Below, piece by piece: positions 17,205-26,771 of a stretch of 64,000 nucleotides of DNA; within the stretch, counting starts at the first letter, position 1; each line of letters begins with the position of its first letter. The stretch lies in contig NZ_QUMK01000004.1 of assembly GCF_010907035.1 (NCBI RefSeq), positions 46,442 through 110,441 of the forward strand, read 5' to 3'. The position numbers and the translations under genes are program-made. The notes under the pieces were generated by a model. The model saw only the letters and a list, made by a program, of their open reading frames with translations, was not told where the DNA came from and did no database searches. This DNA is from Rhodopseudomonas sp. BR0M22. GTDB lineage: Bacteria > Pseudomonadota > Alphaproteobacteria > Rhizobiales > Xanthobacteraceae.

Positions 17205-19697
17205 ATGGCTCGGCACCCTCATCTGTTTGTCCAAGAAAATCCCGATCCTGTAAGGTTCACCAGCCCAAGCTCCGGTCGCCAAGATCCGTTCTCGCTGCCG
17301 CCGAGAAACCGCGCCGAGCATGCACGTGCTCTCGCCACAAAGCTTGAAGCGATCGAGGGCACCTTAAAAGAACGTACCGAGGAGCAGAGGGCATTCGGGT
17401 TGGACGAAGGCTTCGGAATTTACCTGACGTTCCAGAGCGAACCGAATTTCGAATTGAAGTTCGAAAGCCTCGATGTTTCCAAAAGCGGTATTGAGCTTTG
17501 CAATCTCAAACTGACAGCCGACAATCGCGTCCAGGCGACCGTCTATGTGCCCGACGGCAAGCTCGACCTATTCCTCAAAAAGATAAAAGCTTACCGCGAT
17601 AAGATGACCACTCCCAGGGTGGAAGGCGGACCCACGCGGCCCAAAAATCAGGATCTGGTTGAGAGCATCGCCGATATCCAACTGGCTGCCCTTGAGGCTC
17701 TCTGGACAGAACCCGAAATTCCCTTTCCTCAAACTGACCAGCCATTAACCTGGGAAGTTTGGCTGCGGCGCTCCAAAGCCTTCGACCAGCTTGAGCGGCT
17801 GCGAGAACATGCTCCCAAGTTTGATCTCGTCGTTGGTAGCCAGAGCGTATCCTTCGTTGATCGGAAAATCGTTCTGGTCACAGGGACTGCTGCCAACCTA
17901 TCGCGCTCAATCGAAATCCTTGGGATGATAGCGGAGCTGCGACAGCCAAAAGCTACGGCGGCTTTCTTCGCGGAAATGACCGGTAGCGAACAGACTGAAG
18001 CCATACAGGCCTTCGTCGCCCGTCTTACACCCGCAGCGGCGAACGCTCCATATGTGTGCATTTTCGATTCCGGTGTCGATCATGGACATCCGCTTCTGAC
18101 TACCGTCGCCGCCGAAGCGGACATGCACAGCTACAAACCTGCATGGGGCAAGAACGACTGGCAAGATCACGGCACACCAATGGCTGCCCTCGCCGCATTC
18201 GGCGATCTCACCGACGCCTTTTCGGGCGGAGGTCCGGTTTCGACGACGCACCGGCTTGAGTCCGTAAAAATCGTTCAACAGGCCGACCCGCACGACCCCG
18301 AGCTATATGGCGCGGTAACACAAGAAAGCGCGTATCGTGTCGAGGTCATACCCGAGCGTCAGCGCGTGTTCTGCATGGCAGTGACCGCCACCGATAGCCG
18401 GGATCGGGGCAAGCCATCGTCATGGTCCGCAGCCGTGGACTCGCTCGCACGCGGCGATGACGATGCTAGCGGACGGCTCATTATCCTGTCGGGCGGTAAT
18501 ACAAATCCGCACAATCGCCATCTGTATCCGGATTCAAACATGACTGACGGCATCCACGATCCCGCACAGTCCTGGAACGCCCTGACCGTGGGAGGCTACA
18601 CCACCAAGGCGCAGATTGACGCGACCAAGTATCCCGGCTGGACGCCCCTCGCTCCTAGCGGCAACCTCTCACCGTCTAGCTGCACGTCGATGACGTGGGA
18701 AAAATGGCCCATCAAGCCAGACCTGGTGATGGAAGCCGGGAATATGGGGCGCAATCCGGAATTCCAGGAGCCCGATTATATCGACCCAAATTTGCAGCTC
18801 ATCAGTGCTAGCAAAAACCGTTCTATCGGACGCTCGCTTACAAGCTTCGGCGACACTAGTGCAGCCACAGCGCTCGCTTCACGCTTCGCTGCTATGGTCT
18901 GGGCAAAATATCCAGATCTGACGCCCGAGACCGTCCGCGCTCTGATGGTGCACTCAGCCGACTGGACGCCTGAAATGCTGGCCTCCTCAACCGAGAACGG
19001 CCAAATCGATTTGAAGAAGCTGGTTCGCTGTTACGGACACGGTGTTCCCGATACGCGGAGACTTCTTTCCAGCCTCGATAATTCTCTGACGCTGATCGTT
19101 CAAAGCAGCCTTCAGCCGTTCTTCAAAGACGAGGAAGACCAGCAAAAGCGTGTAAAAACGCGAGAAATGCGCTTACACGCGCTGCCATGGCCGACAGCCG
19201 AACTCGCCGCCCTCGAAAACACCGAGGTCACTATGCGTGTGACGCTATCTTACTTCGTTGAACCGAGCCCCGGAGCCCGCGGCTGGACGCCTAAATATGG
19301 CTATCAGTCTCACGGCTTGCGATTTGCGGTGCGCAAGCCGCTCGAAGCCGTGCCCGTATTTGCACAGCGGATCAACCGGGCGGCGCGTGAAGAGGATTAT
19401 GAATCTGCCGGTCTGGGCGATCCGGGGTGGCGGTTCGGTTATGCCAACCGCTCACTCACGTCCATAGGGTCGCTGCATTGCGATACATGGCGAGGCCGCG
19501 CGGTCGATCTCGCCTCGCGTGGACACATCGCCGTTTACCCGACAATGGGCTGGTGGAACAAACGGCCTCAGCTTGAGGGCTGGAAAAAATCAGCCAGATA
19601 CTCGCTCATAGTCACCATTGAAACGCCGAACGTGGAGACGGATATCTACACGCCCGTAGCCACCAAGATAGGCATCCCGGTCGAGATAGAGATATAG
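17205..19697 (+). CDS. ietS: Subtilisin-like serine protease of the IetAS defence system
   Basis: An 830-residue S8-family protease. The catalytic triad is intact: Asp288 in CIFDSGVDHGHP, His322 in WQDHGTPMAALAA and Ser552 in FGDTSAATALASRFAA; Asn432 in LSGGNTN is the oxyanion residue. There is no signal peptide, so it acts in the cytoplasm, unlike most subtilases. About 280 N-terminal residues precede the protease fold and 230 follow it, the latter ending in beta-rich sequence. GAGG precedes the ATG. The ATPase is expected to control the protease; the trigger and substrate are not known from sequence. Confidence 0.87.
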   Translation: MARHPHLFVQENPDPVRFTSPSSGRQDPFSLPPRNRAEHARALATKLEAIEGTLKERTEEQRAFGLDEGFGIYLTFQSEPNFELKFESLDVSKSGIELCNLKLTADNRVQATVYVPDGKLDLFLKKIKAYRDKMTTPRVEGGPTRPKNQDLVESIADIQLAALEALWTEPEIPFPQTDQPLTWEVWLRRSKAFDQLERLREHAPKFDLVVGSQSVSFVDRKIVLVTGTAANLSRSIEILGMIAELRQPKATAAFFAEMTGSEQTEAIQAFVARLTPAAANAPYVCIFDSGVDHGHPLLTTVAAEADMHSYKPAWGKNDWQDHGTPMAALAAFGDLTDAFSGGGPVSTTHRLESVKIVQQADPHDPELYGAVTQESAYRVEVIPERQRVFCMAVTATDSRDRGKPSSWSAAVDSLARGDDDASGRLIILSGGNTNPHNRHLYPDSNMTDGIHDPAQSWNALTVGGYTTKAQIDATKYPGWTPLAPSGNLSPSSCTSMTWEKWPIKPDLVMEAGNMGRNPEFQEPDYIDPNLQLISASKNRSIGRSLTSFGDTSAATALASRFAAMVWAKYPDLTPETVRALMVHSADWTPEMLASSTENGQIDLKKLVRCYGHGVPDTRRLLSSLDNSLTLIVQSSLQPFFKDEEDQQKRVKTREMRLHALPWPTAELAALENTEVTMRVTLSYFVEPSPGARGWTPKYGYQSHGLRFAVRKPLEAVPVFAQRINRAAREEDYESAGLGDPGWRFGYANRSLTSIGSLHCDTWRGRAVDLASRGHIAVYPTMGWWNKRPQLEGWKKSARYSLIVTIETPNVETDIYTPVATKIGIPVEIEI

Positions 19698-20037
19698 AAA
19701 TCATCGCGAGAAGGAAACTCACAGCCTTCCTGCCAGTTATCTCAAGGCTTCTTTCCCACCTTCAAGAATCTCGCTCACGCGCTCCGTGTTGATCGCCGCG
19801 GCTTCTGCCCCCAACCGGCGCCCAACATTGCCCCCGCTTGATCTGCATTAAGTGCCGGGATTCATTTCGAATTGAAGAAGGAAGCCGGGCGAGTGTTGGA
19901 AGCCGAAAGGGGCAATGTTCGGGGCCGCGACACATGCGATAAGCGAGCGAGATTTGCGACAACTATTAGGTCCGCTTCTGGCCCATAGCGGCCATTAGGC
20001 GGTGTCGACCCTGTTGGCCACCGCTTCTCCGGTCGGC
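19698..20037. other. Non-coding right flank of the ietAS insertion
   Basis: 340 bp of intermediate GC with no recognised gene, no tRNA and no repeat matching the left flank. Short open frames here lack ribosome sites. Confidence 0.4.
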
Positions 20038-20499
20038 TCACCGCCGCTCCACGATCTTCTTGATATTCCCCAGCCCCAGCTCCGCCTCCGCGCTCATCCG
20101 CTCGACCATCTCCGCGGTCGGCGGTTTCGGCCTCGCCGGATTGCGCAGGATGCGGGTGAAGCGGGTGCCGCCGGCTACGGCTTCGAACGTGTAGTGCACC
20201 ACCACCGGGCCCATGAAGCTGGTGGTGGTCACGCCGATCCACAGCGTCGGGCGGTCGCAGGCGATCACCAGCCAGTCGAGGTCCACCGGTCCGGTACGTG
20301 TCGACCAGTGCTCGTGGAAGGTGGCGCCGAACCCCATCGGGCGGTCATCGCACTCCAGGGCATGGGAGGAGGGCAGCCATTCCGGCCACGACTTCGGGTT
20401 GGTGACGTAGTCGAACACGGCTTCGGGCTGGGCTGCGATCACCACCGCGTGGCGGATTTCAAACGGGAACGTCGCGGCGGGGGCGGGAGCATCGGCCAT
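20038..20499 (-). CDS. SRPBCC (START-like) family protein
   Basis: A 153-residue polyketide-cyclase/START-fold protein: FEIRHAVVIAAQPEAVFDYVTNPKSWPEW is the first strand and helix of the fold with the usual W-P-x-W, and MVERMSAEAELGLGNIKKIVE is the long C-terminal helix closing the hydrophobic cavity. Such proteins bind hydrophobic ligands; no ligand can be assigned. It borders the accessory insertion and appears to be monocistronic. Confidence 0.8.
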   Translation of the reverse strand: MADAPAPAATFPFEIRHAVVIAAQPEAVFDYVTNPKSWPEWLPSSHALECDDRPMGFGATFHEHWSTRTGPVDLDWLVIACDRPTLWIGVTTTSFMGPVVVHYTFEAVAGGTRFTRILRNPARPKPPTAEMVERMSAEAELGLGNIKKIVERR

Positions 20500-20789
20500 C
20501 GGTTTCTCTCGTTTGGCGAGTTGAGCGGCGGCCGTGGTGGTCGCCGCTGCGGGCGGGGCTTGGAGCGTGCCCGGCCGCGCAGCTCAATTCTTGCGCGAAT
20601 CCGTCGGTTCCGTTCTGTTTCGGGACGTTTCCGGTGTGTCTGCGTGGCAAAAAGGCCACGACGACGTGCAATTGCGGACCTTTCGCGTAAAAAACAATAC
20701 CGCTATCTGAACGCCTCCCGCAAAATCCCGACCAATTAGCTCGGCCTACGAGCAAACGGTTTCCAGACCAGATTATTTCGGGGTGCGGC

Positions 20790-22118
20790 GTGCGATTGAA
20801 AGCGACAGGGGTGGGCGCTGTGGCGGCGATGCTGTTCGCCGCGTCGGGCGCATCAGCGCAAGAGGCGAAACCAACGCCGGCGGCGATGGTGCAGCAGGGC
20901 TATGATGCGCTGTTCAACCAGATGTATCAGCAGCCCGCGAATCTCGATGTCAGCTTCAAATTCGCCCATGCGGCGGTCGAGCGCGGCGACTACGAGGCGG
21001 CGATCGGCGCGCTGGAGCGGATGCTGTTCTTCAATCCCGATCTGCCGCGCGTGAAACTCGAACTCGGCGTGCTGTACTTCAAGCTCGCCTCCTACGAGAT
21101 CGCGCGCGGCTATCTGGCCGATGCGATCAAGGGCGGCAACGTGCCGGACGACATCCGCGCCCAGGTGATGGCGTATCTGGCCGAGATCGACCGCCGGCTG
21201 TCCAAGCACGAATACAGCGTGTTCATGCACGGCGGCATGCGCTATCAGACCAACGCCAATATCGGGCCGAATTCGCTGCAGGTGCGCGCGCTCGGCCAGG
21301 ACGCGATCCTCGATCCGCGGTTCGGCCGCAAGCCGGATTGGAACGCGTTCCAGACCATCACCGCGGCCTACGCCTACAAGCTCAATCTGCGCGGCGACGC
21401 GATCGAGACCACTTTCCTCGGCTACAATTCACGGCAGTTCACGCAGAGCCAGTTCAACCTCGGTCTGCTCGAAGGCACCATCGGCCACCGCGTCGGGATC
21501 GGCCAGAACGCCTCGTTCAAATACTACGCGATCGGCGACAAGGTCTGGCTCGGCGATTACAGCTATTTTGGCGCGTTCGGCGGCGGTCTGTCGGCGCGCT
21601 CGACGATCGGCGACAACGGCCTGATCGAAGGCTATGTCGAGACCCGGCATCGCAAGTTCACCGACTCCACCTACTATCCGACGGCGGGCACCCAGACCGG
21701 CGACCTGACGACCGCGGCGATCACCACCGACTTCAGGTTCGGACCGGTGCATTGGACGACGCGCGGCGGCTACGACGTCAACAAGGCGGTCGCCGATTAC
21801 AACAGCTACAAGCGCTATTCGATCGACATGGCGTTTCCGGTCCAATTCGTCGTGCCGGTGTTCGGCCAGCCGCATCAATTCGTGGTGGCGCCGACGGTCG
21901 GCTACAGCCGCTCGACCTACGATGCGCCGAACCTCATCGTCGATCCGACCACGGCGCGGCGCGAGGACGAGTATCGCTACGGCGCCATTCTCGATGCGCA
22001 GATCGCCGGCCATGTCGGACTGCGCACCCAGGTGCTGTACACCAAGATCGACTCCAACCTGCCGAACTATCGCACCAACAACCTGTCGGCCTCGATGGGG
22101 CCGACGGTGCGTTTCTGA
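20790..22118 (+). CDS. Slam/DUF560-like outer-membrane protein: TPR domain plus beta-barrel
   Basis: A 442-residue secreted protein. Residues 1-23 are a signal peptide (cleavage after ASA). Residues about 50-135 are TPR helices (FAHAAVERGDYEAAIGALERML; VKLELGVLYFKLASYEIARGYL). From about 140 (MRYQTNANIGPNS) to the end, alternating polar/hydrophobic aromatic strands form an outer-membrane barrel ending in the Phe typical of BAM substrates. This is the layout of Slam proteins (type XI secretion), which export lipoproteins or soluble cargo with TbpB-like barrels. The next gene encodes such a barrel and starts 12 nt after the stop. The start is a GTG. Confidence 0.75.
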   Translation: MRLKATGVGAVAAMLFAASGASAQEAKPTPAAMVQQGYDALFNQMYQQPANLDVSFKFAHAAVERGDYEAAIGALERMLFFNPDLPRVKLELGVLYFKLASYEIARGYLADAIKGGNVPDDIRAQVMAYLAEIDRRLSKHEYSVFMHGGMRYQTNANIGPNSLQVRALGQDAILDPRFGRKPDWNAFQTITAAYAYKLNLRGDAIETTFLGYNSRQFTQSQFNLGLLEGTIGHRVGIGQNASFKYYAIGDKVWLGDYSYFGAFGGGLSARSTIGDNGLIEGYVETRHRKFTDSTYYPTAGTQTGDLTTAAITTDFRFGPVHWTTRGGYDVNKAVADYNSYKRYSIDMAFPVQFVVPVFGQPHQFVVAPTVGYSRSTYDAPNLIVDPTTARREDEYRYGAILDAQIAGHVGLRTQVLYTKIDSNLPNYRTNNLSASMGPTVRF

Positions 22119-22129
22119 GGAGGCTCGCG

Positions 22130-23839
22130 ATGCGTTTGTCGGGATGGATGATCGGGGCCGGTGTGGTGATCGCGGCCGGGAGCATGGCGAGCGTCGCGGT
22201 GGCGCAGGAAGTCGGCAAGGCCTCGGCGGTGAACCCCGCTGCGACGGCGAACTTGCGGACGATTTCGATCGGGCAGTCGATCGCCCACAAGGAGCGGATC
22301 AAGACCACCGACAAGGGCTCGGTGCAGATCCTGTTCATCGACAAGACCTCGATGACGGTCGGGCCGAACAGCGATCTGACGATCGACGAATACGTCTATG
22401 ATCCGAACGCCGGCACCGGCAAGCTGGCGGCGCGGCTCGGCAAGGGCGCGCTGCGCTTCGTCGGTGGCCAGATCAGCCACACCGGCGATGCCGAGATCAA
22501 AACCGCCTCGGCGACCGTCGGCATCCGCGGCGGCGTGGCGATGATCGGGCCCGGCTTCGTGTTCGCCGGCTATGGCTCCTCGACAGTGACGACACAGGGC
22601 GGCACGGTGACGCTCGGCGCCGGCGAATTCACCCAGACGCCGGGCGGCGGCCAGCCGCCGTCACCGCCGGCTCCGCCGCCGCCGAACTTCGTGCAGAGCC
22701 TGATCCAGTCGTTCCAAAGCGCGCCCGGCCAGAGTGGCGGCGCCGGGCAGGGCACTGCGTCTCGCGGCAACGTGCAGCGCGCCGAAGCGCGGGCCACGGG
22801 GAGCCCGAACGGCGCGGTCGCGGGCTCGCTCACCCCGCAGCCCCCGCCGACGCCGCTGCCGGCGATCAACCAGGTCGCCTCGTCGCTCAACCAGACGATC
22901 CAGACTTCCACGCAGCAGGCCGCGGTGCAGAGAGTGGAGGCCAGGGATACGTCGTTGTTCGGCTTCGTCGGCGGACTGATGACGGCTTGGCTGACATCGG
23001 GCAGCGGCAATCTGTACAGCAACTCATCGGTGGGCCGCTACACCGGAACCGCGGAGATCGGAATCGACAGTGTCAGGGGACGGGTGCAGGCGAATTTCGA
23101 CGGCACCGTGTCGCACGATCAACAAGGCCAGTACCTGCCGGGATCTTTCAACTATCAGTTCGGATTCCTGGATCCGAAGGAAGACTCGCAGAGCGGCTTC
23201 TATGATTCGTCGAACTTCGTTGCGGGGCCGGCAATCCGGAGGAACGGTGAGATCGTATCCAGGATCGATGGAGCGCCGATCACCAACCAAACCGGCGTGA
23301 TGGTCACGATGTCACGCGACATGGCGCAGTACTACGTTTCGCTTTACGGCATGGGCAGCGTGACGCCGTGCGACTGCGACTACACCAAGTGGGGATTCTG
23401 GAGCAGCACCAGCGACCAGGGCCCGTACAAGGATCTTGCGCAGGGCTTCTGGGTCGCCGGCCGCCCGACGACCGCGGGTGAGGTGCCTTTGAGCGGTCAG
23501 GCGACCTATGCGGGGCACGTCGCGGCTGCGATCCAGAATGCGGGCAGCATCTATTACGCCGCCGGTGCCTTCAGCAACACGGTGAATTTCGCGACGCGTA
23601 CAGGGCAGGTGTCTGTCACGGGCCTCGACGGCACGAATTACGCCGGGCAGGTGTACCTGACCCAAGGCTCGACCGCGTTCGGTGGCTCGCTTGCCGGCAA
23701 TGTCGGGGGCCGAAACATGGCGCTCGAAGGCGCGTTCTTCCGCGGCGTCGCCAGTCCGGTCGGCGAGATGGGCGGCAACGTGTCGATCAGCGGTCCCAGC
23801 TATCTCGGCGCGGGCATCTTCGCCGCCAAGATGCAGTGA
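22130..23839 (+). CDS. FecR-domain protein with TbpB-like C-terminal barrel, candidate Slam cargo
   Basis: A 569-residue protein with a signal peptide (1-25), a FecR domain (about 40-165: GSVQILFIDKTSMTVGPNS, then TASATVGIRGG), a Pro-rich linker (175-187), a second linker of about 80 residues, and a C-terminal beta-rich part. Residues about 458-569 (TYAGHVAAAI, then FGGSLAG, EMGGNVSI and the end AGIFAAKMQ) closely follow the C-lobe barrel of transferrin-binding protein B and other Slam substrates, which end in similar F-G-A-K-R-Q type motifs. There is no lipobox. GAGGAGG lies 6 nt before the ATG. Export by the upstream barrel protein is inferred from coupling and domain match. Confidence 0.7.
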   Translation: MRLSGWMIGAGVVIAAGSMASVAVAQEVGKASAVNPAATANLRTISIGQSIAHKERIKTTDKGSVQILFIDKTSMTVGPNSDLTIDEYVYDPNAGTGKLAARLGKGALRFVGGQISHTGDAEIKTASATVGIRGGVAMIGPGFVFAGYGSSTVTTQGGTVTLGAGEFTQTPGGGQPPSPPAPPPPNFVQSLIQSFQSAPGQSGGAGQGTASRGNVQRAEARATGSPNGAVAGSLTPQPPPTPLPAINQVASSLNQTIQTSTQQAAVQRVEARDTSLFGFVGGLMTAWLTSGSGNLYSNSSVGRYTGTAEIGIDSVRGRVQANFDGTVSHDQQGQYLPGSFNYQFGFLDPKEDSQSGFYDSSNFVAGPAIRRNGEIVSRIDGAPITNQTGVMVTMSRDMAQYYVSLYGMGSVTPCDCDYTKWGFWSSTSDQGPYKDLAQGFWVAGRPTTAGEVPLSGQATYAGHVAAAIQNAGSIYYAAGAFSNTVNFATRTGQVSVTGLDGTNYAGQVYLTQGSTAFGGSLAGNVGGRNMALEGAFFRGVASPVGEMGGNVSISGPSYLGAGIFAAKMQ

Positions 23840-23861
23840 TCGTAGCTTCGCTCGGCAGCGG

Positions 23862-24287
23862 TCACATGTGAGACGGCGGTCCGGCGTGGGTGCCGATCGA
23901 CGCCGACTGTTGATCGTGGCGACCGAAGCTCGGTGGGACATAGCGGGCCGTCGACCGCGCGCTCTGCTGCGATGCCGGATCTGTGACCTCGACCGATACT
24001 TCCATCGACTGGTCGGATACAGGGCCGGGACGGACGACAGCCGGGCGATGGCCGAGGACCCGTTGTGCGGCGGCGGTCGAAACAGCGCTTCGGCGCTGAG
24101 ACGTCAACGGCGCCGAGGCGGCGAGCGCATTGACGCCGGCCAGCGCCGCTTCATCGGCGAGGCGTTGCAGCGGCGGATCGTTGCGATGCAGTAACGGCGC
24201 GGCGAAGACGGCGCCGACACCCACCGGAACAGCGAGCAGCAGCGCCAGCGGCGCGGTCAGCCGTGGAGAGGAGCGGTACGGTCTCAT
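23862..24287 (-). CDS. Small membrane-anchored protein resembling a Tad-type (TadE/TadG) N-terminus
   Basis: 141 residues. An N-terminal membrane segment (about 10-33) is followed by LQRLADEAALAGVNALAAS, similar to the TadG/TadE segment that follows the pilin-like helix, then a beta-type stretch MEVSVEVTDPASQQSARSTARYVPPSF. GGAGG lies 8 nt before the ATG, so the gene is real. No other tad gene is nearby. The function is unknown; the resemblance is limited to one segment. Confidence 0.5.
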   Translation of the reverse strand: MRPYRSSPRLTAPLALLLAVPVGVGAVFAAPLLHRNDPPLQRLADEAALAGVNALAASAPLTSQRRSAVSTAAAQRVLGHRPAVVRPGPVSDQSMEVSVEVTDPASQQSARSTARYVPPSFGRHDQQSASIGTHAGPPSHM

Positions 24288-24467
24288 GGCCTGATCCTCC
24301 CTGGTACGCCGGCGACCGGCGTCCTCCCGGTTCGCTCTGCGATCTGCTAACGTCGGGCCGATGCGTCAGTTCCATGATCCTAGCGTCGGTCTTCGGCGCC
24401 CCTGCGCCCGGCTCATTGCCGGGTGTGCACCTCTCGGCGGCCTTCGGCTTTGCGAGCAGGCTCGATC

Positions 24468-26762
24468 ATGCGCGTGCTGAGCGGCGCGGCACATCCGCTG
24501 CTGATCCGTCTGGCGCGCGGTTTCGTGCGGCTGAGGTGGCTTGCCCGCGGCAAATACATGCGTGCGGCCTCGGCCGCGTTGCTGATGTTGCTCGCGCTCA
24601 CCGCCCTGCGGACCTACGAGCCGCGCATCGTCACCGAAACCAAGGAGCGCGTGTTCGACGCCTATCAGCGGCTGAAGCCGCGGCAGCCGGCGGAGGACCT
24701 GCCGGTCCGGATCGTCGACATCGACGAGGCCTCGCTCGCCACCTTCGGGCAATGGCCGTGGCCGCGGACGCGGCTGGCGGCACTCACCAAGCGGCTCGCC
24801 GAACTCGGCGCCGGGGTGATCGCCTACGACATCATCTTTTCGGAGCCGGACCGCACCACGCCGGAGCGGCTGGCCGCCGATCTCGCAGGCTCCGATCTGC
24901 CGGACCGCGACCGTGCGTTGGCTCTCCTCAAGAGCCTGCCCGATCATGATACGAGCTTCGCTGATGCGATGCGGCAGACCCCGGCGGTGCTCGGGTTTGC
25001 CGCGACGCGGCGCGCCAACGATACAAGGCCGGCGGTGAAGACCGGGCTGGCCTTCGTCGGTATCACGCCGACCAAGGTGCTGCCGCCGTTTCACGGCGCG
25101 GTGGCGAATCTGCCGCTGCTGGAAGAGGCCGCGTCCGGCGTCGGCGCGATCAACCTGTCGGCGCGCGACCGCGGCGGCGTGGTGCGGCGGCTGCCGATGC
25201 TGATGTCGGACGGCGATCGAGTTTATCCTGGCCTCGCGGTCGAAGCGTTGCGTGTGGCGCAGGGCCAGAAGGGCGTCATCATCCGCGGCACCGGCGCTTC
25301 CGGCGACGACGACACCGGCCACGCTGCCCTGGTCGACATGCGGGTCGGCCAGTTCAAGCTGCCGCTGACCGACGACGGCGAGGCCTGGCTGTACTACACC
25401 CGCGACGATCCCGCTCGCTACGTCTCGGCCAAGGACGTGCTCGACCCGGCGCAGACCGACCGGATGCGCGATCGGCTCGAAGGCACGATCGTGCTGGTCG
25501 GCGCCACCGCCTCCGGGCTGGTCGATGCCCGCGCCACCGCGATCGGGCAGGTGATGCCCGGCGTCGCCATTCAGGCGCAGATGATCGAGCAGGTGGTGTC
25601 GCAGGAATTCCTCGAACGACCCGACTGGGCGCGCGGCTTCGAGATCGTGATGACGCTGCTGCTCGGCTCGCTGGTTGCGGCGCTGGTGCTGCTCGCCGGC
25701 GCGCGGTTCTCGCTGGTCGCTTGCGGGCTGGTGTTCGTCGGCGCGATCGGTGGCTCGTGGATCGCGTTCTCGCAGTTCCGGCTGCTGATCGATCCGGTGT
25801 ATCCGTCGCTGGCGACGCTGTTGACCTACATCGCGGTCGAGCGCGTTCTGCACACCGCTTCCGACCGCGAGAAGAAGTTCGTTCGCCAGGCGTTCGGGCA
25901 GTATCTGGCCCCGGATCTGCTCGCGCAGCTCGAACGTGCGCCCGACGGGCTGCGGCTCGGCGGCGAGCAGCGCGAACTCAGCGTGATGTTCATGGATGTG
26001 CGCGGCTTCACCCCGATCTCGGAGGCGCTGAGCGCGACCGAGCTGGTCGATTTCATCAACACGCTGCTGTCGCCGCTGTCGGACGCGATCCAGGACGAGC
26101 TCGGCACCATCGACAAGTACATCGGCGACTCGATCATGGCGTTCTGGAATGCGCCGGTCGATGTGCCGGATCACGCCGCGCGCGCCTGCCGCGCCGCGCT
26201 ACGGATGCGCAGCGTGGTCGAGCAGCTCAACGACGCCGACGCGTTCGGCTTCGCCGCGCGCGGGCTCGCCGATCCGGTGGTGCGGATCGGCATCGGCCTC
26301 AACACCGGCATCGCCTGTGTCGGCAACATGGGCTCTGCGAGGCGCTTCAACTATTCGGCGATGGGCGACGTCGTCAACGTCGCGGCCCGGATCGAGAGCG
26401 CGTCGAAAGAGTTCGGCACGGATCTGTTGGTGTCCGAAGAGGTCGCGCGCGCTGCGCCGCGGATCGCGCTGCTCGAGGCCGGCGAGATCATGCTGAAGGG
26501 CAAGTCACGGCCGACCCGGCTGTATGCGCTCGCCGGCGACGAGACCTATGCGGCGACCGAGCGTTTCGCCGAATTGCAGCGGCTGCATCGTGGCCTGCTC
26601 GATGCGCTGGAAGCGGGAGATGCGATGCGCGCGGCGACGATGCTGTCGGCGTGCCGTGCCGACGCGCCGCCGGCGCTGGCCGGCCTGTATGATCACTTCA
26701 CCGCGCACGTGGCGAGGCTCACGGGCGTTCCACGGCCGCAGCTCGATCGCGCGGGAAGTTAA
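24468..26762 (+). CDS. Adenylate/guanylate cyclase with CHASE2 sensor domain
   Basis: 764 residues. After an N-terminal anchor (about 30-45) comes a periplasmic CHASE2 domain (about 60-370; VRIVDIDEASLATFGQWPWPR, then GVIAYDIIFSEPDR), three membrane segments near 385-455, and a class III cyclase domain: VMFMDVRGFTPISEAL with the first metal Asp, DKYIGDSIMAFWNAP with the second, and NYSAMGDVVNVAARIES. The metal ligands and the transition-state region look intact, so it should make cAMP in response to an external signal. I prefer the ATG at 24468; an upstream GTG at 24423 would add 15 unlikely residues. Confidence 0.9.
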   Translation: MRVLSGAAHPLLIRLARGFVRLRWLARGKYMRAASAALLMLLALTALRTYEPRIVTETKERVFDAYQRLKPRQPAEDLPVRIVDIDEASLATFGQWPWPRTRLAALTKRLAELGAGVIAYDIIFSEPDRTTPERLAADLAGSDLPDRDRALALLKSLPDHDTSFADAMRQTPAVLGFAATRRANDTRPAVKTGLAFVGITPTKVLPPFHGAVANLPLLEEAASGVGAINLSARDRGGVVRRLPMLMSDGDRVYPGLAVEALRVAQGQKGVIIRGTGASGDDDTGHAALVDMRVGQFKLPLTDDGEAWLYYTRDDPARYVSAKDVLDPAQTDRMRDRLEGTIVLVGATASGLVDARATAIGQVMPGVAIQAQMIEQVVSQEFLERPDWARGFEIVMTLLLGSLVAALVLLAGARFSLVACGLVFVGAIGGSWIAFSQFRLLIDPVYPSLATLLTYIAVERVLHTASDREKKFVRQAFGQYLAPDLLAQLERAPDGLRLGGEQRELSVMFMDVRGFTPISEALSATELVDFINTLLSPLSDAIQDELGTIDKYIGDSIMAFWNAPVDVPDHAARACRAALRMRSVVEQLNDADAFGFAARGLADPVVRIGIGLNTGIACVGNMGSARRFNYSAMGDVVNVAARIESASKEFGTDLLVSEEVARAAPRIALLEAGEIMLKGKSRPTRLYALAGDETYAATERFAELQRLHRGLLDALEAGDAMRAATMLSACRADAPPALAGLYDHFTAHVARLTGVPRPQLDRAGS

Positions 26763-26771
26763 TCGAGCGAA

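Noticed and set aside
19762..19962. Short minus-strand gene after ietS
   Set aside because: 66 codons without a ribosome site or protein-like composition.
15108..20037. Attachment sites or an integrase for the ietAS insertion
   Set aside because: No integrase, tRNA end or matching direct repeat was found in either flank.
24366..26174. A 602-codon minus-strand frame over the adenylate cyclase
   Set aside because: Antisense shadow of a gene with complete catalytic motifs.
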